Shown here: positions 51,944-60,700 of the stretch, in pieces
Layout: every line of letters starts with the position of its first letter
Numbering within the stretch: position 1 is the first letter of the stretch
Assembly (NCBI RefSeq): GCF_030005555.1
Contig: NZ_JASCQG010000014.1
Location: 40,605 to 104,604 of the forward strand
Direction: 5' to 3'
From: Empedobacter sedimenti
GTDB taxonomy: Bacteria > Bacteroidota > Bacteroidia > Flavobacteriales > Weeksellaceae
DNA length: 64,000 nt
Notes under the pieces: generated by a model
What the model saw: the letters and a program-made list of their open reading frames with translations, nothing else
What the model was told of the DNA's origin: nothing
The model's database searches: none
Position numbers and translations under genes: made by a program

Positions 51944-54103
51944 TTATAAATTCTTCTTGATAAAGTTTGTCATTTTACGATAAAGCTGAACACGTGTATT
52001 TCCACCATAAATTCCGTGATCTTTATCTGTATAGATTGCCATATCAAAATCTTTGTTAGCTTGTACCAACGCTTCCGACAATTCATATGTGTTCTGTGGA
52101 TGTACATTATCATCAGCAGAACCAGAAATTAATAAGAAATTACCTTTTAAATTCTTTGCATAATTAATTGGTGAATTATCGTCATAACCTGCCGCATTCT
52201 CTTCCGGTGTACGCATAAAACGCTCTGTATAAACAGAATCGTAATAACGCCAGTTTGTTACAGGAGCAACCGCAATTGCTGCTTTGAAAACATCTGCACC
52301 TTTAAATAAAACATTAGAAGACATGAAACCTCCGTAAGACCAACCCCAAATTCCGATACGAGATTTATCTACATAAGGTAAATTACCAATCTCTTTTGCC
52401 GCAGCAATTTGATCTTCTACCTCATATTTCCCTAATTGTAAATACGTTTGTTTCTTGAAAGCTTCTCCTTTGTATCCCGTTCCACGACCGTCAACACAAA
52501 AAACAATGTAACCTTCTTGTGCCAACATCATGTGCCAATAATCATTCGAGTTGAAATAAGCATTGTTTACATTCTGAGAACCTGGTCCAGAATATTGATA
52601 CATCAAAACTGGGTATTTTTTATTTGGATCAAAGTTTTTTGGTTTGATTACATAAGCATTCAACTCGTTTCCTGCTGCAGTTTTCAACACAAATAATTCT
52701 TTTGTTCCAATATTATCTGTATTCAATTTATCTTTTAAAGAAGTATTGTCAACGATTACGCCCAAATCTTTTCCAGCTTTAGATTCTACTAAACTAATTG
52801 TTTTTGGTGTTGTTGTATTCGAAAAAGTGTTAATGAAATACGTAAAATTCTTACTGAAAGCAGCCGAATTTGTTCCATTATTTTTCGTCAACATCGTTGT
52901 TTTCTTACCATCTAAACTAACTGATGAAATTTGTCTTTCTGTCGAAACACGTTTTCCATTGTTCGCATTAGATTGATAATAAAGTGTTTTATTCGCAGGA
53001 TTATATCCGTAATAATTTGTTACTTCCCAATCTCCTTTCGTCACCTGATTGATTAACTTTCCGTTATCTGCATAATGGTAAATATGGTTATTTCCATCGC
53101 GTTCAGAAGTCCATAAAAACGAATTATCTGCTAAAAATTCTACCGTTAAATTATCCGTTTCAATCCACGCTTTATTTGTTTCAGTAAATAATTTATTTAC
53201 TTTTTTCGTATTGATATCATAAAATGAAACATCTACATTATTTTGATGACGATTAGACGTTACAACCGTTAATAAATTCGCTTTTGTAGAGAACTTAATT
53301 TTAGGAATGTAATAATTCTGAACTCCGCCTAAATTAACATTTGCAGTTGAGTTATTCTTCGTATCAAAAACATGTAACGAAACTTCAGAATTGTCTTGTC
53401 CTGCCTTTGGATATTTGTAACGTAATTCTTGTGGATAAAGATTATTGTGGTAAATCGGAATATTAATTTCTTTCACTTTCGATTCGTCAAAACGAACATA
53501 AGCCAACGAAGTTCCATCAGCATTCCAATCAAAATTTCTTACGAAACCAAACTCTTCTTCATAAACCCAATCATTAATCCCATTGATGATATTATTCTTT
53601 TTACCATCTGTTGTAACTTGAGTTACTTTGTTCGATTTAAGATCTTGAATGTATAAATTATTCTCAAAAGCAAAAGCTACTTTAGAAGCATCTGGCGAAA
53701 ACAAAGGTTCTTGAATTCCTTTTCCGTCAAATAACAATACTTTCGATTTTGTTTGCGTATCATATACTTCAAACTTTGCAGTAAACGAATGACGATAAAT
53801 TTGGTTAGAATTTGTTTGCAATAAAACGTAACGCTCATCAGAACTAAATTCATAGCCTTCAAACTTTCCTGGAACAACAACAATATCAGAAGACTGACCT
53901 TTTTTCAATGTCGATTCGTACGAACGTTTTACCAACCCGTCCTTTGTCAGAATAGTATAATTTTCTCCATCGTTCAGAGAATTAACACCATACAAAGAAT
54001 TTTCACGGTATTTACCACCATAAATTCCTTCTAACGTTATTTGTTGTGCATAAGAATAAGCGCCCATCGCAAGGACAGCTAAACTTAAAATAAATTTTTT
54101 CAT
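51944..54103 (-). CDS. Dipeptidyl-peptidase-IV-type S9B peptidase, exported
   Basis: DPP-IV enzymes release dipeptides from peptide N-termini, usually after proline or alanine. The 719-residue protein has a signal peptide ending near residue 20 (AYSYAQ), an N-terminal beta-propeller with WVYEEEFGFVRNFDWNADG, and a C-terminal hydrolase domain. That domain has the serine motif GIWGWSYGGFMSSN near residue 580, the Asp in SGSADDNVHPQNT and the His in DKDHGIYGG. The double glutamate EE in the propeller binds the free N-terminus. It feeds naturally into the POT transporters next door. Confidence 0.94.
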   Translation of the reverse strand: MKKFILSLAVLAMGAYSYAQQITLEGIYGGKYRENSLYGVNSLNDGENYTILTKDGLVKRSYESTLKKGQSSDIVVVPGKFEGYEFSSDERYVLLQTNSNQIYRHSFTAKFEVYDTQTKSKVLLFDGKGIQEPLFSPDASKVAFAFENNLYIQDLKSNKVTQVTTDGKKNNIINGINDWVYEEEFGFVRNFDWNADGTSLAYVRFDESKVKEINIPIYHNNLYPQELRYKYPKAGQDNSEVSLHVFDTKNNSTANVNLGGVQNYYIPKIKFSTKANLLTVVTSNRHQNNVDVSFYDINTKKVNKLFTETNKAWIETDNLTVEFLADNSFLWTSERDGNNHIYHYADNGKLINQVTKGDWEVTNYYGYNPANKTLYYQSNANNGKRVSTERQISSVSLDGKKTTMLTKNNGTNSAAFSKNFTYFINTFSNTTTPKTISLVESKAGKDLGVIVDNTSLKDKLNTDNIGTKELFVLKTAAGNELNAYVIKPKNFDPNKKYPVLMYQYSGPGSQNVNNAYFNSNDYWHMMLAQEGYIVFCVDGRGTGYKGEAFKKQTYLQLGKYEVEDQIAAAKEIGNLPYVDKSRIGIWGWSYGGFMSSNVLFKGADVFKAAIAVAPVTNWRYYDSVYTERFMRTPEENAAGYDDNSPINYAKNLKGNFLLISGSADDNVHPQNTYELSEALVQANKDFDMAIYTDKDHGIYGGNTRVQLYRKMTNFIKKNL

Positions 54104-54250
54104 ATTAATTTTCTAATCATGTGAGTTCAAACAATCAAATATAAACAATTATATTTTTTGAAATATCATTTCAACTGAATATTGAACATAAATAGAAGAT
54201 GTACAAAAAGTTTTAAGTATTTTTATACATTCTATCAATCAAAACGTTTG

Positions 54251-54258
54251 TAATTTTG
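54251..54258 (+). promoter_or_regulatory. TAnnTTTG element before mvaA
   Basis: TAATTTTG lies 22 bases before the ATG at 54280. It overlaps an in-frame TTG at 54256, which argues against that codon as a start. Confidence 0.5.
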
Positions 54259-54279
54259 TCTTATAAAAAAATATCCAAT

Positions 54280-55635
54280 ATGAAGCATCAAGCAGTAGAA
54301 GGTTTTTCGAAATTATCGAAAGAAGGAAAAATTGAATGGGTTGTCAATGAATATTTGAATGGTGATGAATCTGCCATCAAAGTATTGAAACAATATTGGA
54401 ATGATGATGCAGATTTACAAAAACTGCACGACGAATTTTCAGAAAATACAGTTTCTAATTTCTATATGCCGTTTGGTTTAGCGCCAAACTTTTTAATCAA
54501 CGACGAATTATATGCTATTCCAATGGCGGTTGAAGAATCGTCTGTTGTTGCTGCGGCTTCTAAAGCTGCAAAGTTTTGGCAAACACGTGGTGGTTTCAAA
54601 ACAACTATTTTATCAACAACAAAATTAGGTCACGTACATTTTATGTATGAAGGTGACAAAGAAAAGTTGCAAAATGCATTTGAAACGACGATTAAAAATC
54701 AATTAATCGAAACGACAAATGATATCACAAAAAACATGCGTGCGCGTGGTGGTGGTATTTTAGCTTTAGAATTAATTGATAAAACGGCTGATTTAGAGAA
54801 CTATTATCAAATAAAAGCATCTTTCGAAACAATGGATTCGATGGGAGCAAACTTTATCAATTCTTGTTTAGAACAATTCGCCAAAACATTACGAAACGAA
54901 ATCGAAGCTGATTCAACTTTTACAGATGACGAAAAAGATTCAGTTCAAATCGTGATGTGTATTTTATCGAATTATACACCAGATTGTATTGTTCGTGCAG
55001 AAGTTTCTTGTCCTGTTGAGCAATTAGCAGAAGGGAATGTAACCTCAGAAGAATTTGTAGAGAAGTTTTCTCGTGCGGTTCGAATTGCAGAAATAGAGCC
55101 TTATCGTGCAACAACTCACAACAAAGGAATTATGAACGGAATTGATGCGGTTGTCATTGCAACAGGCAACGATTTTCGTGCTGTAGAGGCTTGTGCGCAT
55201 ACGTATGCCGCGAAAGATGGTCAATATTCTTCATTAACACATTGCGAAGTAAAAGATGGAATTTTCCGTTTTTGGATTGATTTACCAACTGCGCTTGGAA
55301 CAATTGGTGGATTGACAGCTTTACATCCTTTAGTAAAATTAGCGATGGGAATTCTTGGAAAACCGAATGCTAAAGAATTGATGGGATTTGTTGCTGTTGC
55401 TGGATTAGCGCAAAACTTTGGTGCGTTGCGTTCTTTGGTTACAACTGGAATTCAGAAAGGTCACATGAAAATGCACTTGATGAATATCTTGAATCAATTA
55501 GAAGCAACCGAAGAAGAAAAGAAATATTTTGTCAATTATTTCAAAGATAAAACGGTTTCTCATCACAATGTAATAGAGGAATTTTGCAGATTACGTGGTG
55601 TAAAAAATGTAGAAGACATCAAAAAAGATAAATAA
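54280..55635 (+). CDS. mvaA: Hydroxymethylglutaryl-CoA reductase, class II
   Basis: The enzyme reduces HMG-CoA to mevalonate, the committed step of the mevalonate route to isoprenoids, or runs in reverse in degraders. The 451-residue protein has the catalytic Glu in AIPMAVEESSVVAAAS near residue 85 and the Lys in HNKGIMNGIDAVVIATGND. The Asp lies in that same final GND, and the His near the end in QKGHMKMHLMN. The sequence fits class II. The role in mevalonate synthesis is expected for Flavobacteriia. Confidence 0.92.
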   Translation: MKHQAVEGFSKLSKEGKIEWVVNEYLNGDESAIKVLKQYWNDDADLQKLHDEFSENTVSNFYMPFGLAPNFLINDELYAIPMAVEESSVVAAASKAAKFWQTRGGFKTTILSTTKLGHVHFMYEGDKEKLQNAFETTIKNQLIETTNDITKNMRARGGGILALELIDKTADLENYYQIKASFETMDSMGANFINSCLEQFAKTLRNEIEADSTFTDDEKDSVQIVMCILSNYTPDCIVRAEVSCPVEQLAEGNVTSEEFVEKFSRAVRIAEIEPYRATTHNKGIMNGIDAVVIATGNDFRAVEACAHTYAAKDGQYSSLTHCEVKDGIFRFWIDLPTALGTIGGLTALHPLVKLAMGILGKPNAKELMGFVAVAGLAQNFGALRSLVTTGIQKGHMKMHLMNILNQLEATEEEKKYFVNYFKDKTVSHHNVIEEFCRLRGVKNVEDIKKDK

Positions 55636-55643
55636 TCTAACAA

Positions 55644-56075
55644 ATGCGAATTTGGTCTGTTCATCCGAAATATCTCGATGCAAAGGGAATTGTAGCGCTT
55701 TGGCGTGAAACGCTCTTGGCAAAAAATGTTTTGGAAGGTAATACTAAAGGTTATAAAAACCATCCGCAATTAATTCGCTTCAAAACTGTAGAAAAACCGC
55801 TTGAAGCGATTAATCAATATTTAGCAGAAATTTGGGACGAAGCGACACGAAGAGGTTATAATTTTGATCGAAATAAAATTGACTTTGATTTCAAAAAGAT
55901 TAAAATTGATGTCACAACAGGTCAATTGCAGTATGAATTCAACCATTTATTAAAGAAGTTAGAACAAAGAGATCCTGAACGATTCAAACAATTTGAAAAC
56001 CTCAAAATGGTTGATTGTACAGAGATTTTCAAAGTAAAAGAAGGAGAAATAGAAAAATGGGAGATCATTTCTTAG
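55644..56075 (+). CDS. Pyrimidine-dimer DNA glycosylase family protein (PF03013)
   Basis: The 143-residue protein begins MRIWSVHPKYLDAKGIVALW and continues RETLLAKNVL and GYKNHPQLIRF, the conserved start of the endonuclease-V-like pyrimidine-dimer glycosylase family. Related T4 enzymes cut DNA at UV dimers. In this bacterial subfamily the activity is assumed, not shown. It follows mvaA by eight bases and overlaps the next gene by 19 bases, so all belong to one transcript. Confidence 0.85.
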   Translation: MRIWSVHPKYLDAKGIVALWRETLLAKNVLEGNTKGYKNHPQLIRFKTVEKPLEAINQYLAEIWDEATRRGYNFDRNKIDFDFKKIKIDVTTGQLQYEFNHLLKKLEQRDPERFKQFENLKMVDCTEIFKVKEGEIEKWEIIS

Positions 56076-56554
56076 AAGAATATTTTGCGAAAGCCAAAGA
56101 AAAACAACGCGAACACAAAAAGTTTTTGGAGAAGTTGAAAAAAAAACCACCTAAAAACTTGGATCAAAAAATGGAAGAAATTCACGAAGATGTTTTCAAT
56201 CGCATTGATTGTCTTTCTTGCGCGAATTGTTGCAAAACAACTGGTCCGCTTTTTACGCAAAAAGATATTGAACGTTTAGCGCATGTTTTTCGCATAAAAC
56301 CAAGTCAATTTATCGATAAATATTTACGAATTGATGAGGATAACGACTACGTTTTACAGCAAGTTCCTTGTCCATTTTTAGATAGTGAGAATTATTGTTT
56401 GGTTTACGAAGATCGCCCAAAAGCTTGCCGCGAATATCCGCATACGGATCGTAAAAAGTTTTATCAAATTAATCATCTTACCATAAAAAACACGCTAATT
56501 TGTCCTGCAACCTATGAAGTTGTAGAACAAATGCAGAAAGAAATAAAAGTATAA
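56057..56554 (+). CDS. YkgJ-family cysteine-cluster protein
   Basis: The 165-residue protein has a coiled, Lys-rich N-terminal part and then the YkgJ domain. That domain has CLSCANCCKTTGP near residue 54, CPFLDSENYCLVYEDRPKAC near 101, and a late Cys in LICPAT. The cysteines probably bind metal, zinc or an iron-sulfur cluster. Function is unknown. I choose the ATG at 56057, which overlaps the glycosylase gene by 19 bases. Confidence 0.88.
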   Translation: MGDHFLEEYFAKAKEKQREHKKFLEKLKKKPPKNLDQKMEEIHEDVFNRIDCLSCANCCKTTGPLFTQKDIERLAHVFRIKPSQFIDKYLRIDEDNDYVLQQVPCPFLDSENYCLVYEDRPKACREYPHTDRKKFYQINHLTIKNTLICPATYEVVEQMQKEIKV

Positions 56555-56842
56555 ATGGACACAATCTTAAAAATAATCGCATTTATCATGTTGATATTTC
56601 CGACAATTTACCAAGGAATTGCTGGATTTAGAACCAAAGAAGCTGCTGTTGTAAAAAAAGTTGCTTGGCGCGCCGTTTTGATGCAAATCATGGGAACGCT
56701 TTTGGCATATTTTATCTTCATAAAAATTGGTCAAGACAAGCAAGTTGCCATTTATGTTGGCTTTATGTTTTTTACGTCGGTCGCCATTTTAGTTCTGATT
56801 CAAAACATTTTGATTTACTTAAAAAATAATAGTAATAATTAA
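56555..56842 (+). CDS. Small three-helix membrane protein
   Basis: The 95-residue protein has three membrane helices at about residues 3-22, 36-54 and 66-87, joined by short charged loops. The ATG directly follows the TAA of the YkgJ gene, so translation is probably coupled. I do not recognise the family. It closes the mvaA transcript. Confidence 0.7.
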   Translation: MDTILKIIAFIMLIFPTIYQGIAGFRTKEAAVVKKVAWRAVLMQIMGTLLAYFIFIKIGQDKQVAIYVGFMFFTSVAILVLIQNILIYLKNNSNN

Positions 56843-56876
56843 AAAACGTCGCTCTGTGAGCGACGTTTTTTTATGT
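56843..56876. terminator. Bidirectional terminator
   Basis: AACGTCGCTC and GAGCGACGTT pair around TGT, with A and T runs on both sides. It ends the mvaA run and the convergent small gene. Confidence 0.92.
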
Positions 56877-56878
56877 CA

Positions 56879-57328
56879 TTAAGCCAATAAATTAACGTAT
56901 TGTTGTGCTTTTTCGGTTAATGTAGATTTTACCTCATCATAATTTGAATCAAAAAAACTACGTAATCTAAACTTTGATTTTTTGGTTTGAATGGTCAAAA
57001 CTTGATTTCGATTTAATCGTAAAATATCTTCTTCTTCGTACAAATAATAAATAGCGCGATACGGAATTTCATCTTTCTTGAAAATAGTCCTAATCTCGAA
57101 AGTGTCTTCTTTCAATTTAAAAAGTGTCAAATTACATGTTAAATCATATAAAACTGAGATTGAAATTAACATCGAAATCATAAATAGTCCAAGATTAAGA
57201 AAAGGATCCTTGAAATAAAATTCTTCTCCAAACCAAAACGTTTTTACAAATAGGAAATTCACAATCATCAATACAATAAATGTTGTGATTGGTATGATAA
57301 CTTGCCAGCTTAATTTTGATTGAACCAT
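56879..57328 (-). CDS. Hypothetical membrane protein with a PH-like tail
   Basis: The 149-residue protein has two membrane helices at about residues 9-30 and 42-62. The C-terminal part alternates beta strands (LFKLKEDTFEIRTIFKKDE, IPYRAIYYLYEEEDILRL, QVLTIQTKKSKFRLRSFF). This looks like the PH-like domain of bacterial YcxB or DUF304-type proteins, though I cannot confirm it. It is a single gene. Confidence 0.6.
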   Translation of the reverse strand: MVQSKLSWQVIIPITTFIVLMIVNFLFVKTFWFGEEFYFKDPFLNLGLFMISMLISISVLYDLTCNLTLFKLKEDTFEIRTIFKKDEIPYRAIYYLYEEEDILRLNRNQVLTIQTKKSKFRLRSFFDSNYDEVKSTLTEKAQQYVNLLA

Positions 57329-57396
57329 TTTTTCCTATTTATACTAATTTACACTTTTTTTAAATTCAATTTTAAATAATTATTCTCTTTAAACGT

Positions 57397-57425
57397 AAAA
57401 AAACCTCTATTAAAGTAGAGGTTTT
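57397..57425. terminator. Terminator after the second ECF operon
   Basis: AACCTCTA and TAGAGGTT pair around TTAAAG. It lies 60 bases after the outer-membrane protein gene. Confidence 0.85.
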
Positions 57426-57484
57426 GATGTTATAAAAATGTTATATGAGGAATTATCTAATTAAAACGATAATTGTTATGTTAA

Positions 57485-58525
57485 TTATAATCCAAGATTT
57501 ATGCCAAATTGTATCATTTTACGATTATCGAATGTGTTATCTTTAAAATAAGTATTAAAGTCTTTGCGAACAAAAACGTCTACGAATCCTAAACCAATTG
57601 TCAATTCAGCTCCGTAAATAAAGTTATTTACATTGTAATTTCCTCTTTGTTTATTACGAACTCCATCTCCTTTGTAAATATTATTAGACGAAAGCAATGT
57701 TCCTCCGTAAGCAAATGCCGCGATATAATGTTTTTTCTGCGGACGATAAGCAAAATCATCTGTAACATGTTTTACTTTAGATAAATTGTACTTAAAACCT
57801 ACAGGAACCATAAAATAAGCCGAACGCAATTTTGATTTATCAAGAGAATTTTCGCTTTTTATTAATCCTACGTTTCCGTTACCATCACGTTCAAAACGCA
57901 TATCATCGTCAATTCGATATGTTCGCCAAGAAAATAGTGCTCCAGCCAAGAAGTTGAAAGGACTTGTTAGAGATAATTGTCTTTCATACATCAATCCTGC
58001 TGTTAAATTACTTGAGAATTTTTCGTGTTTATTCAATTCTTCGTCATCCTTTCCTGTAAAAGCCATATAACCAAAAGAAGCATAACCATTTATCTGATTA
58101 ACAATTCTGTATCGTTTTGTTACATCTTGTTTCGATTTTGGTGTAATAGGATCTTCTCCATTCATAATCGAAAATGCAACTTGTTGTTTAATAATATCAT
58201 CAAGATTAAAATTAACCTCCTGTATACGGTCATTTATTGTACCTGAATAAACATTCGCAATCGCTTCTTTCTTTGCATTTGCCTCGTTCACGGTAATTTT
58301 ACCATCAGTTAAATCTTTGTCAACCTCAGCAATTTTTTTCTCCATTGCCGTTTTCTCTTCTTGTACAATTTGACGAATAACTAAAGTAAACTCACTAATA
58401 CGATCTTTTACAATTGGACTTATTTTTTCGTCGTTCTTATCATTCAAATCAAAAGTAAATTTTTGTGCATATAGTGATGTAGCTGATAAACATAGTAATC
58501 CTGCTACGATAAGTTTTTTTATCAT
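57485..58525 (-). CDS. Outer-membrane beta-barrel protein of ECF sigma operon
   Basis: The 346-residue protein has a signal peptide (to about residue 20, SLYAQ) and an N-terminal helical, charged region of about 90 residues that could be a coiled coil. A beta-barrel follows with alternating aromatic strands (YASFGYMAFTG, LTAGLMYERQLSLTSPFNFL, ending IQFGINLGL). It is last in an operon with the anti-sigma-like and sigma genes. It may transmit an outer-membrane signal inward. Confidence 0.78.
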   Translation of the reverse strand: MIKKLIVAGLLCLSATSLYAQKFTFDLNDKNDEKISPIVKDRISEFTLVIRQIVQEEKTAMEKKIAEVDKDLTDGKITVNEANAKKEAIANVYSGTINDRIQEVNFNLDDIIKQQVAFSIMNGEDPITPKSKQDVTKRYRIVNQINGYASFGYMAFTGKDDEELNKHEKFSSNLTAGLMYERQLSLTSPFNFLAGALFSWRTYRIDDDMRFERDGNGNVGLIKSENSLDKSKLRSAYFMVPVGFKYNLSKVKHVTDDFAYRPQKKHYIAAFAYGGTLLSSNNIYKGDGVRNKQRGNYNVNNFIYGAELTIGLGFVDVFVRKDFNTYFKDNTFDNRKMIQFGINLGL

Positions 58526-58555
58526 AATCTTGTTAATTAAAAGTTGAAAATTGAT

Positions 58556-59224
58556 TTATTTAAAGCCTACAGAAACGACACGTGATTGATTAGACTCTTT
58601 TAGATTTTCTTTATTCTCGATCGAATACAATAACATATTAGGATCGACAAAGTTTTTTTTCTTTTTATTATTTTTTATCGAATCTGAACCTGAATTTGCA
58701 ACAAGCGTTCGTTTTGGAGCTAAATCTTCTACAACAGCTTCTTTTTTCTCAGTAACTGAATTCGTTTTCTTTGGTAATGAAAGTTCTATTTGCTGCGTTT
58801 CTTTATTTACCGCAACTTGTACTTTTCCTTTTTGTACAACTTGTTTTTCTTCTTTTGGTGCAACTTCTTCTATTTCTTTTGACGAATCAACTTTTTCGTT
58901 ATTTGCCAAAATATGCTCTGTCGGATCAGAAATAATTTCAGTATTATGCTTTACAGAATCTATCTTTTTTTGATCAGTATTCTTTACAAAATCAGTTATA
59001 ATTTCTGTTTCTTTTTCATGATTAATAAAGACATAAACAGATGCCGAAACCATAAACATCGCTACAACAGCAACAGACAACCACCATTTGAAATTTGATT
59101 TCTGGACTGGAGGCGCAACATCCATCCTAGCCTGTATTCGATCCCACGCATCACGCGAAGGATTAAGCTCACGCTTTTCTAAGTCCTCTTTTATATAATT
59201 TGATATATTATCCTTCTTTTTCAT
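58556..59224 (-). CDS. Anti-sigma-like membrane protein
   Basis: The 222-residue protein has a cytoplasmic part with LNPSRDAWDRIQARM near residue 20, one membrane helix at about 47-67, and a charged, low-complexity periplasmic part rich in Lys, Glu and Val that ends in SVGFK. The motif P-x2-DAW-x2-IQ is shared with the fused protein at 43808-45178, which also follows a sigma gene. No zinc anti-sigma motif is present. I start it at the ATG at 59222-59224, giving a 17-base overlap with the sigma gene. The role is inferred from position and motif. Confidence 0.75.
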   Translation of the reverse strand: MKKKDNISNYIKEDLEKRELNPSRDAWDRIQARMDVAPPVQKSNFKWWLSVAVVAMFMVSASVYVFINHEKETEIITDFVKNTDQKKIDSVKHNTEIISDPTEHILANNEKVDSSKEIEEVAPKEEKQVVQKGKVQVAVNKETQQIELSLPKKTNSVTEKKEAVVEDLAPKRTLVANSGSDSIKNNKKKKNFVDPNMLLYSIENKENLKESNQSRVVSVGFK

Positions 59225-59780
59225 TTCTTTTTTTCTTTTGTGATAAAACAATTTCTTTTAGTTTCGCTTTTGCTCTAAACAGCTGCGTTTTACTGGTGGA
59301 AACTGAAATATTAAGCAATTCCGCAATTTCTTGGTGCGAATAATCTTCGAGAACATGTAAGTTAAAAACCAAACGATAAGGTTCGGATAATTGATCTAAT
59401 ACATGCTGAACATTAAAATCTAACCATACTTCTTCTACCTCATCTTCTTCTTCATAAGTTGCTACACGAATATCATCTACATAAATCAGTGTTTTGTTAG
59501 AACGTAAAAAAGTTAAACACTCATTGACCATAATTCTTCGTATCCAACCTTCAAAACTTCCTTTATTCTCAAATTTCTGAATGTGATTGAATACTTTACA
59601 AAATCCATTTATCATACAATCTTCTGCATAATGCATGTCTTCTATATAACTTCTACAAACGCTCAACATCTTTTTAGAGCTTTGTTCGTAGAGTTCTTTT
59701 TGGGCCAAAGCATCGTTCTTTTTTAGCCGTTCGACTAAAATTTCTTCTTTACTTTTTCGATTTAGTACAAATAATTTCAC
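59208..59780 (-). CDS. ECF-type RNA polymerase sigma factor
   Basis: The 190-residue protein has region 2 (HYAEDCMINGFCKVFNHIQ near residue 47) and region 4 (LSEPYRLVFNLHVLEDYSHQ and EIAELLNISVSTSKTQLFRA near 131-170). The start codon is GTG. It resembles the sigma factor at 43263 closely in region 4. It heads a three-gene operon with the anti-sigma-like and outer-membrane genes. Confidence 0.9.
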   Translation of the reverse strand: MKLFVLNRKSKEEILVERLKKNDALAQKELYEQSSKKMLSVCRSYIEDMHYAEDCMINGFCKVFNHIQKFENKGSFEGWIRRIMVNECLTFLRSNKTLIYVDDIRVATYEEEDEVEEVWLDFNVQHVLDQLSEPYRLVFNLHVLEDYSHQEIAELLNISVSTSKTQLFRAKAKLKEIVLSQKKKRNEKEG

Positions 59781-59872
59781 GTGTGTTAATTGCTTTCTAT
59801 TTTACTAGACTCAAGTTTTTAAAAAAGGTTACAGAAAATTAAACATTTTTTTCAGATTAATTGATAGAAAAT

Positions 59873-59901
59873 AACAAAGCCCGCTAAAAAGCGAGCTTTA
59901 C
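59873..59901 (-). terminator. Terminator after coaX
   Basis: AAAGC-CCGCT and AGCGA-GCTTT pair with one mismatch around a five-base loop. T residues follow on the minus strand. Confidence 0.65.
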
Positions 59902-59926
59902 ATTTAATTTGTTTAGAATATCTAAA

Positions 59927-60700
59927 TTATCTTTCTAACGAATCTTTATTCAATTCATACAAAATTTTAAGACCTTTTATCGTGTGCAAGCGGTCATCAA
60001 TATCAATTTTATCAGTCAATGATTTATAAACGCCTCCAACTCCACCAGTCGAAATCACATACGATTTTTCTCCAGCTTCTGCATTAATACGATCTATCAT
60101 TCCTTCGACCATACTCAAAAAACCGTAAACCATTCCTGATTGCATACAAGCTTCAGTATTAGTTCCTAGTACATTTTCTGGAGCACGAAGTTCTACCGTT
60201 GGTAGCTGAGCTGTTTCACCTACTAAAGAATTAAGCGCCGTAATAATTCCTGGAGCAATCACTACTCCACGAACTTTTCCGTCTTCATTAATTCCTAAAA
60301 AAGTTAGCGCAGTACCAAAATCAATTACAATTTTATTGCCTTTGTATCCCTGATAATGAGCTGCAACAGCATTTGCATATAAATCTGTTCCCATTTGATT
60401 AGATGTATGTACAATCTCTGAGGGTGTATTGCGATCAACAATCATTGGTTTGAACTTATGAATGCGTTGCAAAGCAATTTTAACACTCGCAGTAAGAGGC
60501 GGCACAACCGAACCAATGACAATATCTGTTATATCATCTTTGTCGATTCCGAAAGGCTCGTACATATTTGTGAATTTTGCAAAAAACTCATACTCAGTAC
60601 GATAAGGCTTTGAATTAATTGTCCACGTAATAATCTCCGTTTCGCTTTTAAAGACTGCGAAACGAAGATTAGAATTTCCGATATTTACAGCTAATAACAT
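59927..60700 (-). CDS. coaX: Type III pantothenate kinase
   Basis: CoaX makes the first step of coenzyme A synthesis, phosphorylating pantothenate. The 257-residue protein has VNIGNSNLRFAVF near residue 5, GTDLYANAVAAHYQGY near 109, IDFGTALTFLGI near 129 and GVVIAPGI near 145, the blocks of the type III family. Its ATG overlaps the stop of the M1 peptidase gene by one base, so the two are coupled, though no metabolic link is evident. Confidence 0.95.
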   Translation of the reverse strand: MLLAVNIGNSNLRFAVFKSETEIITWTINSKPYRTEYEFFAKFTNMYEPFGIDKDDITDIVIGSVVPPLTASVKIALQRIHKFKPMIVDRNTPSEIVHTSNQMGTDLYANAVAAHYQGYKGNKIVIDFGTALTFLGINEDGKVRGVVIAPGIITALNSLVGETAQLPTVELRAPENVLGTNTEACMQSGMVYGFLSMVEGMIDRINAEAGEKSYVISTGGVGGVYKSLTDKIDIDDRLHTIKGLKILYELNKDSLER

